DNA of 64,000 bases from NCBI GenBank assembly GCA_022749815.1, contig JAKIWV010000001.1, positions 372,001 through 436,000 of the forward strand. Direction: 5' to 3'. This document shows positions 24,121 to 32,276 of this stretch, one piece after another. The translations under genes were made by a program, and so were the position numbers. Under the pieces are notes generated by a model. That model ran no database searches. It saw only the letters and a program-made list of their open reading frames with translations, and was not told where the DNA came from. The stretch is from Thermoplasmata archaeon. Its GTDB lineage: Archaea > Thermoplasmatota > Thermoplasmata > Lutacidiplasmatales > UBA184. Each line of letters begins with the position of its first letter. Position 1 is the stretch's first letter.

Positions 24121-26781
24121 CTAGGGAGGCGGGGGCGGTCCCGACGCGCCGGGCGGCATGTCACCACCGGCCCCGGGCGGAGGGGCTCCGGCCGGTGGCG
24201 GTGGACCGGCCTGCCAGGCCGGCGGCGTGGTGGTGGGCTTCTTGCGTCGCCGCGTCACCAGCACCAGGAGCAGGACCACCACCGCCGCGACGATCACCGC
24301 CAGGAGGATCCAGCCGGTGGCGCCCGGGAGCCCGAACAGCCCCGTCGCGGCCGGCGTGGTCACCGTGACCAGCACCTTGGCGCTCGTGACCGCCGCCCCG
24401 TTGGAGTCGGTGACCGTCACCGAGACGTTGTACTTCCCCGCGGCGGTGGGCGTGCAGGGGATCGGGGTGACGCTCGAGCTCGTACATCCGGTCGGGAGCC
24501 CGAGCCAGGTGTACTGGTTCCCTCCCGAACCCCCGGTGACCGTCACGCCGAACGTGAACGACGTGCCCGTAGTCGCGGACGCCGGCATGGTGGTCGGCGT
24601 TCCGACAACCAGGGCGGGCGACACGGTGTAGGAGAGGGCCGGACTCGTCGCTGTCACGTTGCGCGAGTCGGTCGCCTTCACAGTCAGGCTGAGCACGCCG
24701 CTGGTCGTGAATGTGCACACCACCACGCTCGCCGTCGCGCTGCCACAACCGGCGGGGAGCCCCACCCAGCTGTACTTGAACGTCGGAGTCCCACCGACCG
24801 GCGCGGCGCTCGTAAACGTGACCGCCTGACCGACGTCGGCGCCGGCCTTGTTCGCCGTGGGAACCCCGAGGGTGGGCGCGGGATTGACGGTGAACGACGC
24901 CGCCGCCGAGGCGTTCGTTGGGAAGGCGTCGGCCGCGTTGACCCCGACGGATACGGTGCCGGCCGCCGAAGGGGTGCAGGTGACGGTCGACACGTGGGAG
25001 TTGGTACACCCAGGTGGCAAATTGGTCCAGTTGTAGTGGTAGACCCCCTCGCCTCCCGCGGCCGCCGCCGTGAAAGTGACCGACTGGCCCAGATCGATCG
25101 GGGTGGCGCTGGCTCCCACGGAGACGGAGATCGGGTCGGTTTGGAAGCTTTGGATCCAGGTCGACCAGAACTCGCCGGCCTTGCCCCATTCGCTCCCGGT
25201 CCAGACCCGCGCCGAGGCCGGGTCGGGGGCCGCCCCGAAATAGTCCCCGTAGCGGCAGAGGGTGCCGGTGCAGGCCACAGTGATCGATGCGGTCCCGGCG
25301 ACGGGGTAGAGGACTCCGTTCGAGATCGTGCCGGGTTCGTTGTACGCCTGGCCGAACACGAGGGGCCGGGGGAACGTAACGCTCGAGGACAGCCCGACCA
25401 CGAGGGTCAGGTCGCCGCGACTGTCGACGCTGGCCGCCGGATAGAAAATATATTCCGTGGCGGTGATGACGATATCTTGGCGGAGGGTGCTGTTGCCCGT
25501 CCACATCTGCTCGAGTCGGATGCAGCTGTGGATCGTGCAGCCCGTTCCGGTCGTGAAGGTGACCGTCTCGAGGCCGTTCTGCCAGACCGCCGATATCGCT
25601 CGGTTATCGCTCGTGTCGATCAGGTCCGACGTTCCGGGCTGGGCGGCCGACGCGGGGGTCGAGAGGGCCGCAATGAAGGCGCCGCCGGTCGTATAGGTCG
25701 GAGCGGCGGGAGGGGCGCCCGAGACGCTGACCCAGAACACCGCGGGACCGCCCGGATTGATGCCTCCGAACCACTGGACCGATGAGGGCGTCAATGCGCT
25801 CTCCGCCCGGCCGCTCGGGACCCACAGCTGGGGGTTGGAAGCGGTGTAGTACGACGTACCACCGTTGAGATCGGTCCGGTTCACCACCTCATAGCCGGTC
25901 CCGTCGAGCGCGGAGGTGCTCAGGTTGAAGTCGTTCGCGGTGATCCCGACCATCCACTGGCTCACGCCGATGTACGGCTGGTCCGGAAACTCGTTCTGGT
26001 ACGCCGGAACGTTGTATACGGCCCAGGCCCCTATCGGGTTGGAGCTCAAGGAAGCGCCGAGGAGCACGCTGTTCGTGGAGATGTCGAAGAGGCTCGCGTA
26101 CCAGAGTTGGCTCAGATTGTCGTAAAGGATCCGAGGGTCGCTGATCGATGTCGAGGTCGCGATCCCGAAGAAGGTCCACAGGCTCATGTTGGTGACAAAC
26201 GTCCCGGTCTTCGTCCAGATCTTCCCTTCGACGTTGTTCATCTCGAAGACATTGGCCGGCCCCGTGGCGAGGATCACGTCCGGAGGAGCGCAACCGCACT
26301 CCGAGGTGGAGGCGTTGATTCCCTCCCAGCCGGGCCCACCGGAGGAGGTGCGCGCGGCCGGTCCGGGGGCGGGAGAGAACGGGCCGACGAGTTTCCCGAC
26401 CAAGCTGCCGGAAATCGTTGCCGGCCCCTGGGCGACTTTCTGAGAGTGGCCCGTGGCGGCGACAGCCGAACTGCCCGAAGGGGTTCCGCCGAGGAGCGAC
26501 TGAACATGAAGTCCCAGCCCGGAGGGAGCGAGTGGTGGAGGGGAAAGGGACAGACGGGCCGGGGGAGCCTGCGCCCCTCCGAGGTCCACCGAGTGGAGCC
26601 CGCCCGCCGACGCGCCGGAAGCGACGGGTCGGGCAGAGGCGGACGACCACGAGCCCGCCGGGGAGACCACCAAGATCGCCAGAACGAGGACGACCAGAAT
26701 GGCCGTCGCGCCCGTTCGTCGAGTCCCGCGGGTTCCGTCGGTTCCGGCACGCAGCCGGCGTTCGTTCTCCACACCGTCCAT
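24121..26781 (-). CDS. Large exported protein with C-terminal Ig/PKD-like repeats
   Basis: An 886-residue surface protein. After a basic n-region, hydrophobic TAILVVLVLAILVVSPAG acts as the signal peptide. Residues about 140-560 form a globular, probably beta-propeller ectodomain with motifs such as SDPRILYDNLSQLWYASLF, seen in archaeal surface proteins of unknown role. Three repeats of about 85 residues follow, each with GQSVTFT...YHYNWTNLPPGC...V.CTP-like blocks with two cysteines. A final helix (GWILLAVIVAAVVVLLLVLV) and T-R-R-R-K-K-P-type tail anchor it. An ATG at 26781 is used; an in-frame TTG nine bases upstream is 28 nt from the gtattaat box and is a possible leaderless start. Confidence 0.8.
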   Translation of the reverse strand: MDGVENERRLRAGTDGTRGTRRTGATAILVVLVLAILVVSPAGSWSSASARPVASGASAGGLHSVDLGGAQAPPARLSLSPPPLAPSGLGLHVQSLLGGTPSGSSAVAATGHSQKVAQGPATISGSLVGKLVGPFSPAPGPAARTSSGGPGWEGINASTSECGCAPPDVILATGPANVFEMNNVEGKIWTKTGTFVTNMSLWTFFGIATSTSISDPRILYDNLSQLWYASLFDISTNSVLLGASLSSNPIGAWAVYNVPAYQNEFPDQPYIGVSQWMVGITANDFNLSTSALDGTGYEVVNRTDLNGGTSYYTASNPQLWVPSGRAESALTPSSVQWFGGINPGGPAVFWVSVSGAPPAAPTYTTGGAFIAALSTPASAAQPGTSDLIDTSDNRAISAVWQNGLETVTFTTGTGCTIHSCIRLEQMWTGNSTLRQDIVITATEYIFYPAASVDSRGDLTLVVGLSSSVTFPRPLVFGQAYNEPGTISNGVLYPVAGTASITVACTGTLCRYGDYFGAAPDPASARVWTGSEWGKAGEFWSTWIQSFQTDPISVSVGASATPIDLGQSVTFTAAAAGGEGVYHYNWTNLPPGCTNSHVSTVTCTPSAAGTVSVGVNAADAFPTNASAAASFTVNPAPTLGVPTANKAGADVGQAVTFTSAAPVGGTPTFKYSWVGLPAGCGSATASVVVCTFTTSGVLSLTVKATDSRNVTATSPALSYTVSPALVVGTPTTMPASATTGTSFTFGVTVTGGSGGNQYTWLGLPTGCTSSSVTPIPCTPTAAGKYNVSVTVTDSNGAAVTSAKVLVTVTTPAATGLFGLPGATGWILLAVIVAAVVVLLLVLVTRRRKKPTTTPPAWQAGPPPPAGAPPPGAGGDMPPGASGPPPPP

Positions 26782-26968
26782 AGAAGTCAACGTTCCACGC
26801 CAGAGTGGCCACGGATTAATACTTCCGCCCGCGGCCACCCGGTTGGGCCGTTCGGTTCCCTGTCCCCCGGGGCCTGATACGGACTCGTGCGCACTCGCTT
26901 CCTGGGCGACCCGGTCCTGGGCCGTTCCGGCGGCAAGGGAGGTGTCTCGGCCCGACTCCTCGCCACCG

Positions 26969-26978
26969 GTTTAAATAT
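26969..26978 (+). promoter_or_regulatory. TATA box upstream of a small conserved protein
   Basis: gtttaaatat is a near-consensus archaeal TATA element about 38 nt before the ATG at 27013, giving a leader of about 10 nt. Confidence 0.55.
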
Positions 26979-27012
26979 GGGGATAGGCCCATTTTCTCGA
27001 GAGACGCACGGC

Positions 27013-27318
27013 ATGCACACGTACGTGGACCTCTACTTCTCGCCGGATGGCGTTTCTCCGCTGACGATTGCCGACCGGTTGCGGGAGCAGGCCGGCCTTT
27101 CGTTCATCCTGGGCGCTCACGACCTCGTCTTCGAGTGGTCCAGTGTGAAGCAGTTCCGCGACCGGCTTCAGAAGCTCCACGAGGCGCTTCAGGGGACCGG
27201 GGTGACCTACCGCCTCGAGTCGGTGATCGACGACCCCACGTTCATCGAACCCACGCCGTGGCCGCCCCCCCTGCCGGGGGTCGCCCGGGAGAACCCCGGC
27301 TACACTTCCGGGACGTGA
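27013..27318 (+). CDS. Small conserved hypothetical protein
   Basis: A 101-residue soluble protein that I do not recognise. It begins MHTYVDLYFSPDGVSPLTIA and predicts an alpha/beta fold with a possible regulatory or ACT-like beta-alpha-beta start (DLYFSPDGVS...ADRLREQAGLSFIL), ending in a Pro-rich tail. The good TATA box and normal codon use support a real gene. It is convergent with the thioesterase gene, 66 nt away. Confidence 0.6.
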   Translation: MHTYVDLYFSPDGVSPLTIADRLREQAGLSFILGAHDLVFEWSSVKQFRDRLQKLHEALQGTGVTYRLESVIDDPTFIEPTPWPPPLPGVARENPGYTSGT

Positions 27319-27384
27319 TTCCGAGCGCCCCATCGGGAGCGACGGCCGAGGGGACCCCCACCCCCCCGCTGCGAGTGGAGCTCC

Positions 27385-27873
27385 CTACCAGCCTTCGTCC
27401 TGGGCGTTGACGGCGTCCCGGTCGAGGGCCGCGCGCACGAGCTCCGGGATCGGTTTCTTGGATCCCTTCAGGTAGTCGTAGGCCACGATCGCGGTGTGTC
27501 CCCGGGCCGTGACGACCCGTTCCCGTTCGTTGGAGAACCGGTAGACCAACGAGAAGCTCGTGCGTCCGAGCGGGTGCGCCGGGGCGACCTCGCCGACAAG
27601 CTCGGCCGCGTACGTCACGGGGGCGAGGTACCGGCACCGGGCCTCCGCGATGATGATGTCGAGGTCGTGAGGGTCAATACTTCGTCGTAGACCGAGGTAG
27701 TACTCGCATCGGAGCGTTTCCATGAACCGGAAGTACACGGCGTGGTTGAGATGGTTGAGCACGTCCAACTCGGCATACTGGATCCTGAATCGTCGGGAGT
27801 GGGGCCATGGGAGTGTGGGGTGGGGAGGGGTGGAGGAGAGGGGTGGAGGAGGTGGAGTGGAGGGAGGTGTCAT
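27385..27873 (-). CDS. Acyl-CoA thioesterase, 4HBT/YbgC-like hotdog fold
   Basis: A 162-residue protein whose residues 27-155 form a single hotdog domain. RFRIQYAELDVLNHLNHAVYF is the 4HBT motif, with the catalytic-type acidic residue in Y-A-E-L-D-V and the following N-H-x-N/H-Y. Such enzymes hydrolyse acyl-CoA thioesters; the chain length is unknown. The first 24 residues are almost only Pro, Ser, Thr and His and are not part of the fold. They are encoded by a C-rich tract whose opposite strand is C-free for 64 nt. A tatataatcc-like box (revcomp of 27898-27907) lies 29 nt before the ATG. Confidence 0.82.
   Translation of the reverse strand: MTPPSTPPPPPLSSTPPHPTLPWPHSRRFRIQYAELDVLNHLNHAVYFRFMETLRCEYYLGLRRSIDPHDLDIIIAEARCRYLAPVTYAAELVGEVAPAHPLGRTSFSLVYRFSNERERVVTARGHTAIVAYDYLKGSKKPIPELVRAALDRDAVNAQDEGW
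27807..27870 (+). repeat. C-free G-run tract (G-quadruplex potential)
   Basis: The plus strand has 64 consecutive bases with no C and many runs of three or four G. It is the template strand of the first codons of the thioesterase gene and encodes its proline-rich leader. The sequence could form G-quadruplexes just after the transcription start. Confidence 0.7.
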
Positions 27874-27897
27874 TCGCAGTGAGGGAGCGGTGGTCCG

Positions 27898-27907
27898 GAT
27901 TATATGG
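27898..27907 (-). promoter_or_regulatory. TATA-like box of the thioesterase gene
   Basis: accatataatcc on the minus strand, 29 nt before the ATG at 27873, places the transcription start at or next to the start codon. Confidence 0.55.
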
Positions 27908-28046
27908 TGATGGATGGTGGGACGTGGTAGCGTAGGGGACTTTCGCGTGCGGAGGAGAGTCGGGGTGCGTCGAGCGCGTTCCGAACCTCCGCGGGAGACA
28001 CGGGGCCCCCGCCGGGCTCCACTGGAAATAGGGGGGTGGGAGGCTC

Positions 28047-29381
28047 GTGCCTGAGAAATCGACGGGCGGACTCGGCGTGGAGGGGGAGATGGCCCAGACC
28101 GTGGAACGCGTCCGGGACGCGGTCCGGAGGCATTCCGCCCGGTTCGAGCGCGCGATTCCGCTCATCGCCAGCGAGAACCTGCTCTCGCCGTATGCGAAGG
28201 AGCTGCTCGTCAGCGATCTGCATTCCCGGTACGCCGAGGGGCTTCCGGGGGAGCGGTACTACGAAGGGAACGAACAGGTCGATGAGGTGGAGACGCTCTG
28301 TCTCGACCTGGCGAAGCGTCTGTTTCGCTGTTCGTTTGCCGACGTCCGCCCGATCTCGGGCACGGTGGCGAACTTCGCCGTTCTCAAGGCGTTGGCCGAG
28401 CCGGGCGATCTCGTCGGAACCTGCCGGCTCGCCGACGGGGCGCACATCTCGAGCGCGTCGTTCGGGGCGTTCGGCGTGCGGGGCGTGAAGCCGGTCTACT
28501 ACGCGTGGGACCCCGAGCGGATGACCATCGATGTCCCGCGCACGAAGGAGATCCTTCGCGAGGTGCGGCCCAAACTGTGCCTCTTCGGCCTATCGCTATT
28601 CCTCTTCCCGCTGCCGGTGCAGGAGCTCTCCTCGACGCTCGAGGACGTCGGAGCCCGAGGGTGGTACGATGCCGCCCACGTGCTCGGGCTGATCGCCGGC
28701 GGGGAGTTCCAGGACCCGCTGCATGAAGGGTGCGTCGTGCTCTCCGCGTCGACCCACAAGACCCTTCCCGGTCCCCAGCATGGGATCTTGCTGGGCAATA
28801 CCGAGGATCCGGAGCTCACGAAGCGTCTGGCCTCCGCCGCGTTCCCCGGCGTCACGAGCAACCACCACCTCCACTCGATGGCGGCGCTCGCCGTCAGCCT
28901 CGCCGAGCACCTCGCCTTCGGCCGGGCCTATGCCCGGCAGGTGATCGCGAACGCGAAGGCGTTGGGGGCGGCCCTGCACGAGCGCAGTTTCGACGTGCTC
29001 GGGGAGAAGCTCGGCTTCACCGCCTCGCACGCGCTCGCGGTGCGGGTGACCACGGAGGGAGGAGGCGAGGAGGTGGCCCGTCGCCTCGCCGCGGCGGGGA
29101 TCATCGCGAACAAGAATCTCCTCCCCGGCGACACGAGCCCCAAGCGTCCGGGGGGGATCCGCTTGGGCACGCCCGAGGTCACACGGGTCGGGATGACCGA
29201 GAAGGAGATGGTCCGCGTGGCGGAACTGATGGACGACCTGCTGCATCGAGGCAAACGCCCGGAGTCCGTCGCCGCCGACGCGGCCACCTTGAAGTCGGGG
29301 TTCACGGGGCTCCGGTACTGTTTCGCGGCCGGTGAGGCCGCCTATCGCTACTACGACCTCGTCGGTCACCCACCGCCCTGA
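28047..29381 (+). CDS. glyA: Serine hydroxymethyltransferase
   Basis: A PLP-dependent enzyme interconverting serine and glycine while charging a pterin one-carbon carrier. The 444-residue protein shows the family start IPLIASENLLSPYAKELL, YAEGLPGERYYEGNEQVDEV, the PLP region DAAHVLGLI and the Schiff-base lysine in SASTHKTLPGPQHG (K238 from the GTG). Archaeal SHMTs are divergent, as here. Two starts are possible: GTG 28047, and ATG 28089, which is preceded by GGAGGGGG and would give a short leader. I report the longer one. The 3' end overlaps the convergent surface-protein gene by 16 bases. Confidence 0.9.
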   Translation: MPEKSTGGLGVEGEMAQTVERVRDAVRRHSARFERAIPLIASENLLSPYAKELLVSDLHSRYAEGLPGERYYEGNEQVDEVETLCLDLAKRLFRCSFADVRPISGTVANFAVLKALAEPGDLVGTCRLADGAHISSASFGAFGVRGVKPVYYAWDPERMTIDVPRTKEILREVRPKLCLFGLSLFLFPLPVQELSSTLEDVGARGWYDAAHVLGLIAGGEFQDPLHEGCVVLSASTHKTLPGPQHGILLGNTEDPELTKRLASAAFPGVTSNHHLHSMAALAVSLAEHLAFGRAYARQVIANAKALGAALHERSFDVLGEKLGFTASHALAVRVTTEGGGEEVARRLAAAGIIANKNLLPGDTSPKRPGGIRLGTPEVTRVGMTEKEMVRVAELMDDLLHRGKRPESVAADAATLKSGFTGLRYCFAAGEAAYRYYDLVGHPPP

Positions 29382-31546
29382 CGACCGCCGGGGGTCCCCG
29401 GCGCGTCGGGGGGATCATCGACGGGCGCCCTCTTCGCTTCCCAGACCGTCGGGTCGAAGTGGATCGTCACCGGCGACGGACGAGGCGGCGCCCGCCGGTA
29501 GAGCAGCCGGCGGTCCGGCCCCCGGGTCGGGATCAGGCTGCCGTCCGCTGTCAGCGCAGCGATCCACTCCGCCCACTCCTCCGGAGCGACCGGGGGGCCG
29601 GTCCAGCCGGACGCCAGTTCGTCGGGGGGTCGCGCGACGACCGGGTCGGCCCGGCCCAGGAGGTGGTCTCGTCCCCGCGCCATCCGTTCGAGGTCGTCCT
29701 CCTCCACGCGTTGGTCGGCCCCCCGACCCCGGACCTGGAGTCTCCGACGGACGACCCACGCCGCGAGGAAGGTCCCGCCGAGAATCGCTCCGGCCAGGCC
29801 CCCCACCGCCACCGCGGAGAGATGCGGGAACACCGGGCCGCCGGGCGTCGCGGAGCCGCTGGGCGACGCGGACACGGTGATCCGGAACACCAAGGAGGCC
29901 TCGCTTCCCAGCGCATCCCGTAACGTGACGGTGACGTTGAGAAGGCCGGGGAGCGATGCCTGGGACAGGAAGCTGATCGTTCCGTCGGAGCCAAGGTTCT
30001 CCGAGAACAGGAGGGTCGACGAAGGGGAGAGGTTCCACCACATCGCGATCGGAAACGCGCCACCGACGACCACCACCGAGAGCAACCGGCTCTCGTTGGT
30101 CACGAGGGCGACCGACGAGTTGCCGTTCACCCGGGCCGAAAGGAACGGGACGACCAGCACCGCCGCGGCCGCCGACACGTTTTCGTGGAAACGGTCGGTC
30201 ACGGAGGCCAGGACTGCGTACCGGCCGGGCGTGGGGAAACTCTCGTTGAACCTCCAGCTCGTTCCGTTCTGGAACTGGCAGGTCACGCCGGCGCCGAAGC
30301 CCGGAGAGAGACACGCCGGCCCGTAGGGAGCGCTCCCCGTTCCCCCGGTCACGTTCAGGGTGAGCTCCAGGGCGCGGCCGGGGTACGTGACCAGCGAGAG
30401 ACCTCCCAGTTGCACCTGCTCGACGGGGTGTACGGAGACCGGAGCCACGGCGAGCTGACCCGTCGAATAGCCATTCGATATCGACGCCGTCGGAAGGGCG
30501 GTGCCTGCGACTGGGTACGCGGCCTCCACTTGGCACGTGAGGTTCGTCGTGCCGTTCGGGAGGTCGGTGCGAAGGCACGGTCCGATCGCCGCGCCCGCAC
30601 CCAGACCCGGATCGACGGTAGCGGAGTAGATGTATCCGGCGGCGCCGAAGCCCGTCACGTAGAAGGTCACTGGCACGCCCGGGTCGACCGGAGCCGGGGA
30701 CGCCGTGGCGGAGCGCACCGAGGTGGACACCGGCTGCAGGTTGACGACGGCCGATTGGGCCGACTCGGCGGTCGCACCGAACGTGGCGGTGACGGTGACG
30801 GAGAGGGAACCGGTCCACGTGGCGTAGATGCCCTCGACCGTGATGTTCGGTCCACTCTGGGAGAGGTTCTTCCAGCCGTGGCCGGCGAGGCTCCAGACAA
30901 ACGTGAGGGGAGCGGGGGCCGGGTTCCCCCGGGCGTCCCACGCCGAGGCCGACAGGTGGACGGGAGCGTTCTGACTCACGACGGTTCCGCCGGCGAGGTT
31001 CACCTGCGCTCGATCCAGGTAGGCCTCCCACGCGATCGTTCCGGGACTGGTGCCGTTCGTGGGGTCGCGTTCGAAGAATCCCGCCGGAGCGCCGAAGGTC
31101 GTGAAGCCGAGGGGGCCATACGGACCTGAGTAGACGACGCAGACGGGCGGAAGGCATCGGCTCGTAGGAATCGACAGAGGAACGGAGAGGGTCCCGCCCG
31201 CCCCCGTCGTTCCCGTGGCGGTCGTGGGGACGCAGCTCTGGCTCGTCTGGTTCCCGGTGGTCGTGATCTCGGCGTAGAAATAGTCGACCTGAACCGGCAC
31301 GCCGGCGAGGGAGGGGAGGGGGGTGGAGGTTCCGACGAGCACTACGGTGCCGCGGGCGGTGGCGGGCGCGCCGGCGCCGAGGCAGGGCCCGGCCAGCTCC
31401 GGCACCAGAGGAACGCTCCGAGGGTGGAGCGCCGAGGAAGCGGGTAGACCGGCGGAGCAGAGGACCAGCACGAGGGCGGTCAGGAGCACCCCCCGGGCCA
31501 CCGCCCCGGAGCGGCGGAGCGGTGATACGAGTGGGCCGGTTGGCAT
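29366..31546 (-). CDS. Exported Ig-like surface protein with cytoplasmic tail
   Basis: A 726-residue protein. Signal sequence AVARGVLLTALVLVLCSAG is followed by several Ig/PKD-like beta-sandwich domains, each with terminal V-x-V-T-x-T-F or V-T-D patterns (for example SLSVTVTATFGATAES) and many N-x-S/T sequons, plus scattered cysteines. A transmembrane helix (AVAVGGLAGAILGGTFLAAW) is followed by R-R-R and an unusually long cytoplasmic tail of about 130 residues. The tail contains AWEWIAAL-like and RRLLYRRAPPRPS segments and could bind an internal partner. A gattaag box (revcomp near 31616) lies about 70 nt before the ATG. Confidence 0.75.
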   Translation of the reverse strand: MPTGPLVSPLRRSGAVARGVLLTALVLVLCSAGLPASSALHPRSVPLVPELAGPCLGAGAPATARGTVVLVGTSTPLPSLAGVPVQVDYFYAEITTTGNQTSQSCVPTTATGTTGAGGTLSVPLSIPTSRCLPPVCVVYSGPYGPLGFTTFGAPAGFFERDPTNGTSPGTIAWEAYLDRAQVNLAGGTVVSQNAPVHLSASAWDARGNPAPAPLTFVWSLAGHGWKNLSQSGPNITVEGIYATWTGSLSVTVTATFGATAESAQSAVVNLQPVSTSVRSATASPAPVDPGVPVTFYVTGFGAAGYIYSATVDPGLGAGAAIGPCLRTDLPNGTTNLTCQVEAAYPVAGTALPTASISNGYSTGQLAVAPVSVHPVEQVQLGGLSLVTYPGRALELTLNVTGGTGSAPYGPACLSPGFGAGVTCQFQNGTSWRFNESFPTPGRYAVLASVTDRFHENVSAAAAVLVVPFLSARVNGNSSVALVTNESRLLSVVVVGGAFPIAMWWNLSPSSTLLFSENLGSDGTISFLSQASLPGLLNVTVTLRDALGSEASLVFRITVSASPSGSATPGGPVFPHLSAVAVGGLAGAILGGTFLAAWVVRRRLQVRGRGADQRVEEDDLERMARGRDHLLGRADPVVARPPDELASGWTGPPVAPEEWAEWIAALTADGSLIPTRGPDRRLLYRRAPPRPSPVTIHFDPTVWEAKRAPVDDPPDAPGTPGGRQGGG

Positions 31547-31695
31547 GGTTTCTCGCCGGTCCCGTCACGCCAGGTCGCGCAAGCGGGGACCTCCCTAGAG
31601 CGGCTGAGGGGTCTTAATCCGTCCGGCGCCGGACCCCGAGCTGGACAGTGGCGTCCCCGGGGGTGCACGTGCCCGGGGAACCCTTAGACCGGTAC

Positions 31696-32241
31696 CTACG
31701 CTGGGGTCGGGGTCCCCGAAGGGCCTCCAAGAGCCACGCGCTCCCGAATGGTATGGTGGGCTCCCGCCGGGGTGAGCTCGCTCTGCTTCAGCCGGAGCTC
31801 CGACACGGTGGCTCGCGTCCAGCTTCGGGCGATGTTCGCCGGATCTGCGAGGAATCGGGTCGCCCACGCGGCCTCTCGCGGGGAACGGACCCGGGCCAGT
31901 GTTAGGTGCGGGAGGAAGGGACGCTGTTCCGTGGGGAAACCCCGGGACGACAGGGCCTGCCGCAACCGATCGGCCAGAGCGTGGAGTGCTGTCGCTCCCT
32001 CGGCCACGCCGGCCCAGACCACGCGTGGACGAGAAATATTCGGAAACGCGCCGACGCCTCGGAGCTCCACCTCGAACGGCGCGGACCCTTTGGCGGCGTC
32101 CCGCATTGCTTCGACGACGGCCGGGACTCTCTCCAGTGGGAGCTCTTCGAAGAAGTGGAGCGTGAGGTGGTCCTCCGGTCGAAGTTCGGTCGATGCCCCC
32201 TGCGCCACCGGGGGGAGGTCGACCGCCACGAACGCTCGCAT
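31696..32241 (-). CDS. thpR: RNA 2',3'-cyclic phosphodiesterase
   Basis: A 181-residue 2H-phosphoesterase of the LigT/ThpR family. The two catalytic H-x-T-x motifs are visible: HLTLHF (H25, T27) and HLTLARV near residue 114, with the usual RAFVAVDLP start. ThpR hydrolyses 2',3'-cyclic phosphates on RNA, and in archaea the enzymes can also act as tRNA ligase-like proteins. It is 35 nt after the HerA-like ATPase gene on the same strand, probably in one operon, although no functional link is known to me. Confidence 0.92.
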   Translation of the reverse strand: MRAFVAVDLPPVAQGASTELRPEDHLTLHFFEELPLERVPAVVEAMRDAAKGSAPFEVELRGVGAFPNISRPRVVWAGVAEGATALHALADRLRQALSSRGFPTEQRPFLPHLTLARVRSPREAAWATRFLADPANIARSWTRATVSELRLKQSELTPAGAHHTIRERVALGGPSGTPTPA

Positions 32242-32276
32242 GGCGTATCAACCGGCGCGACAGTGGTCGAGAGGTA

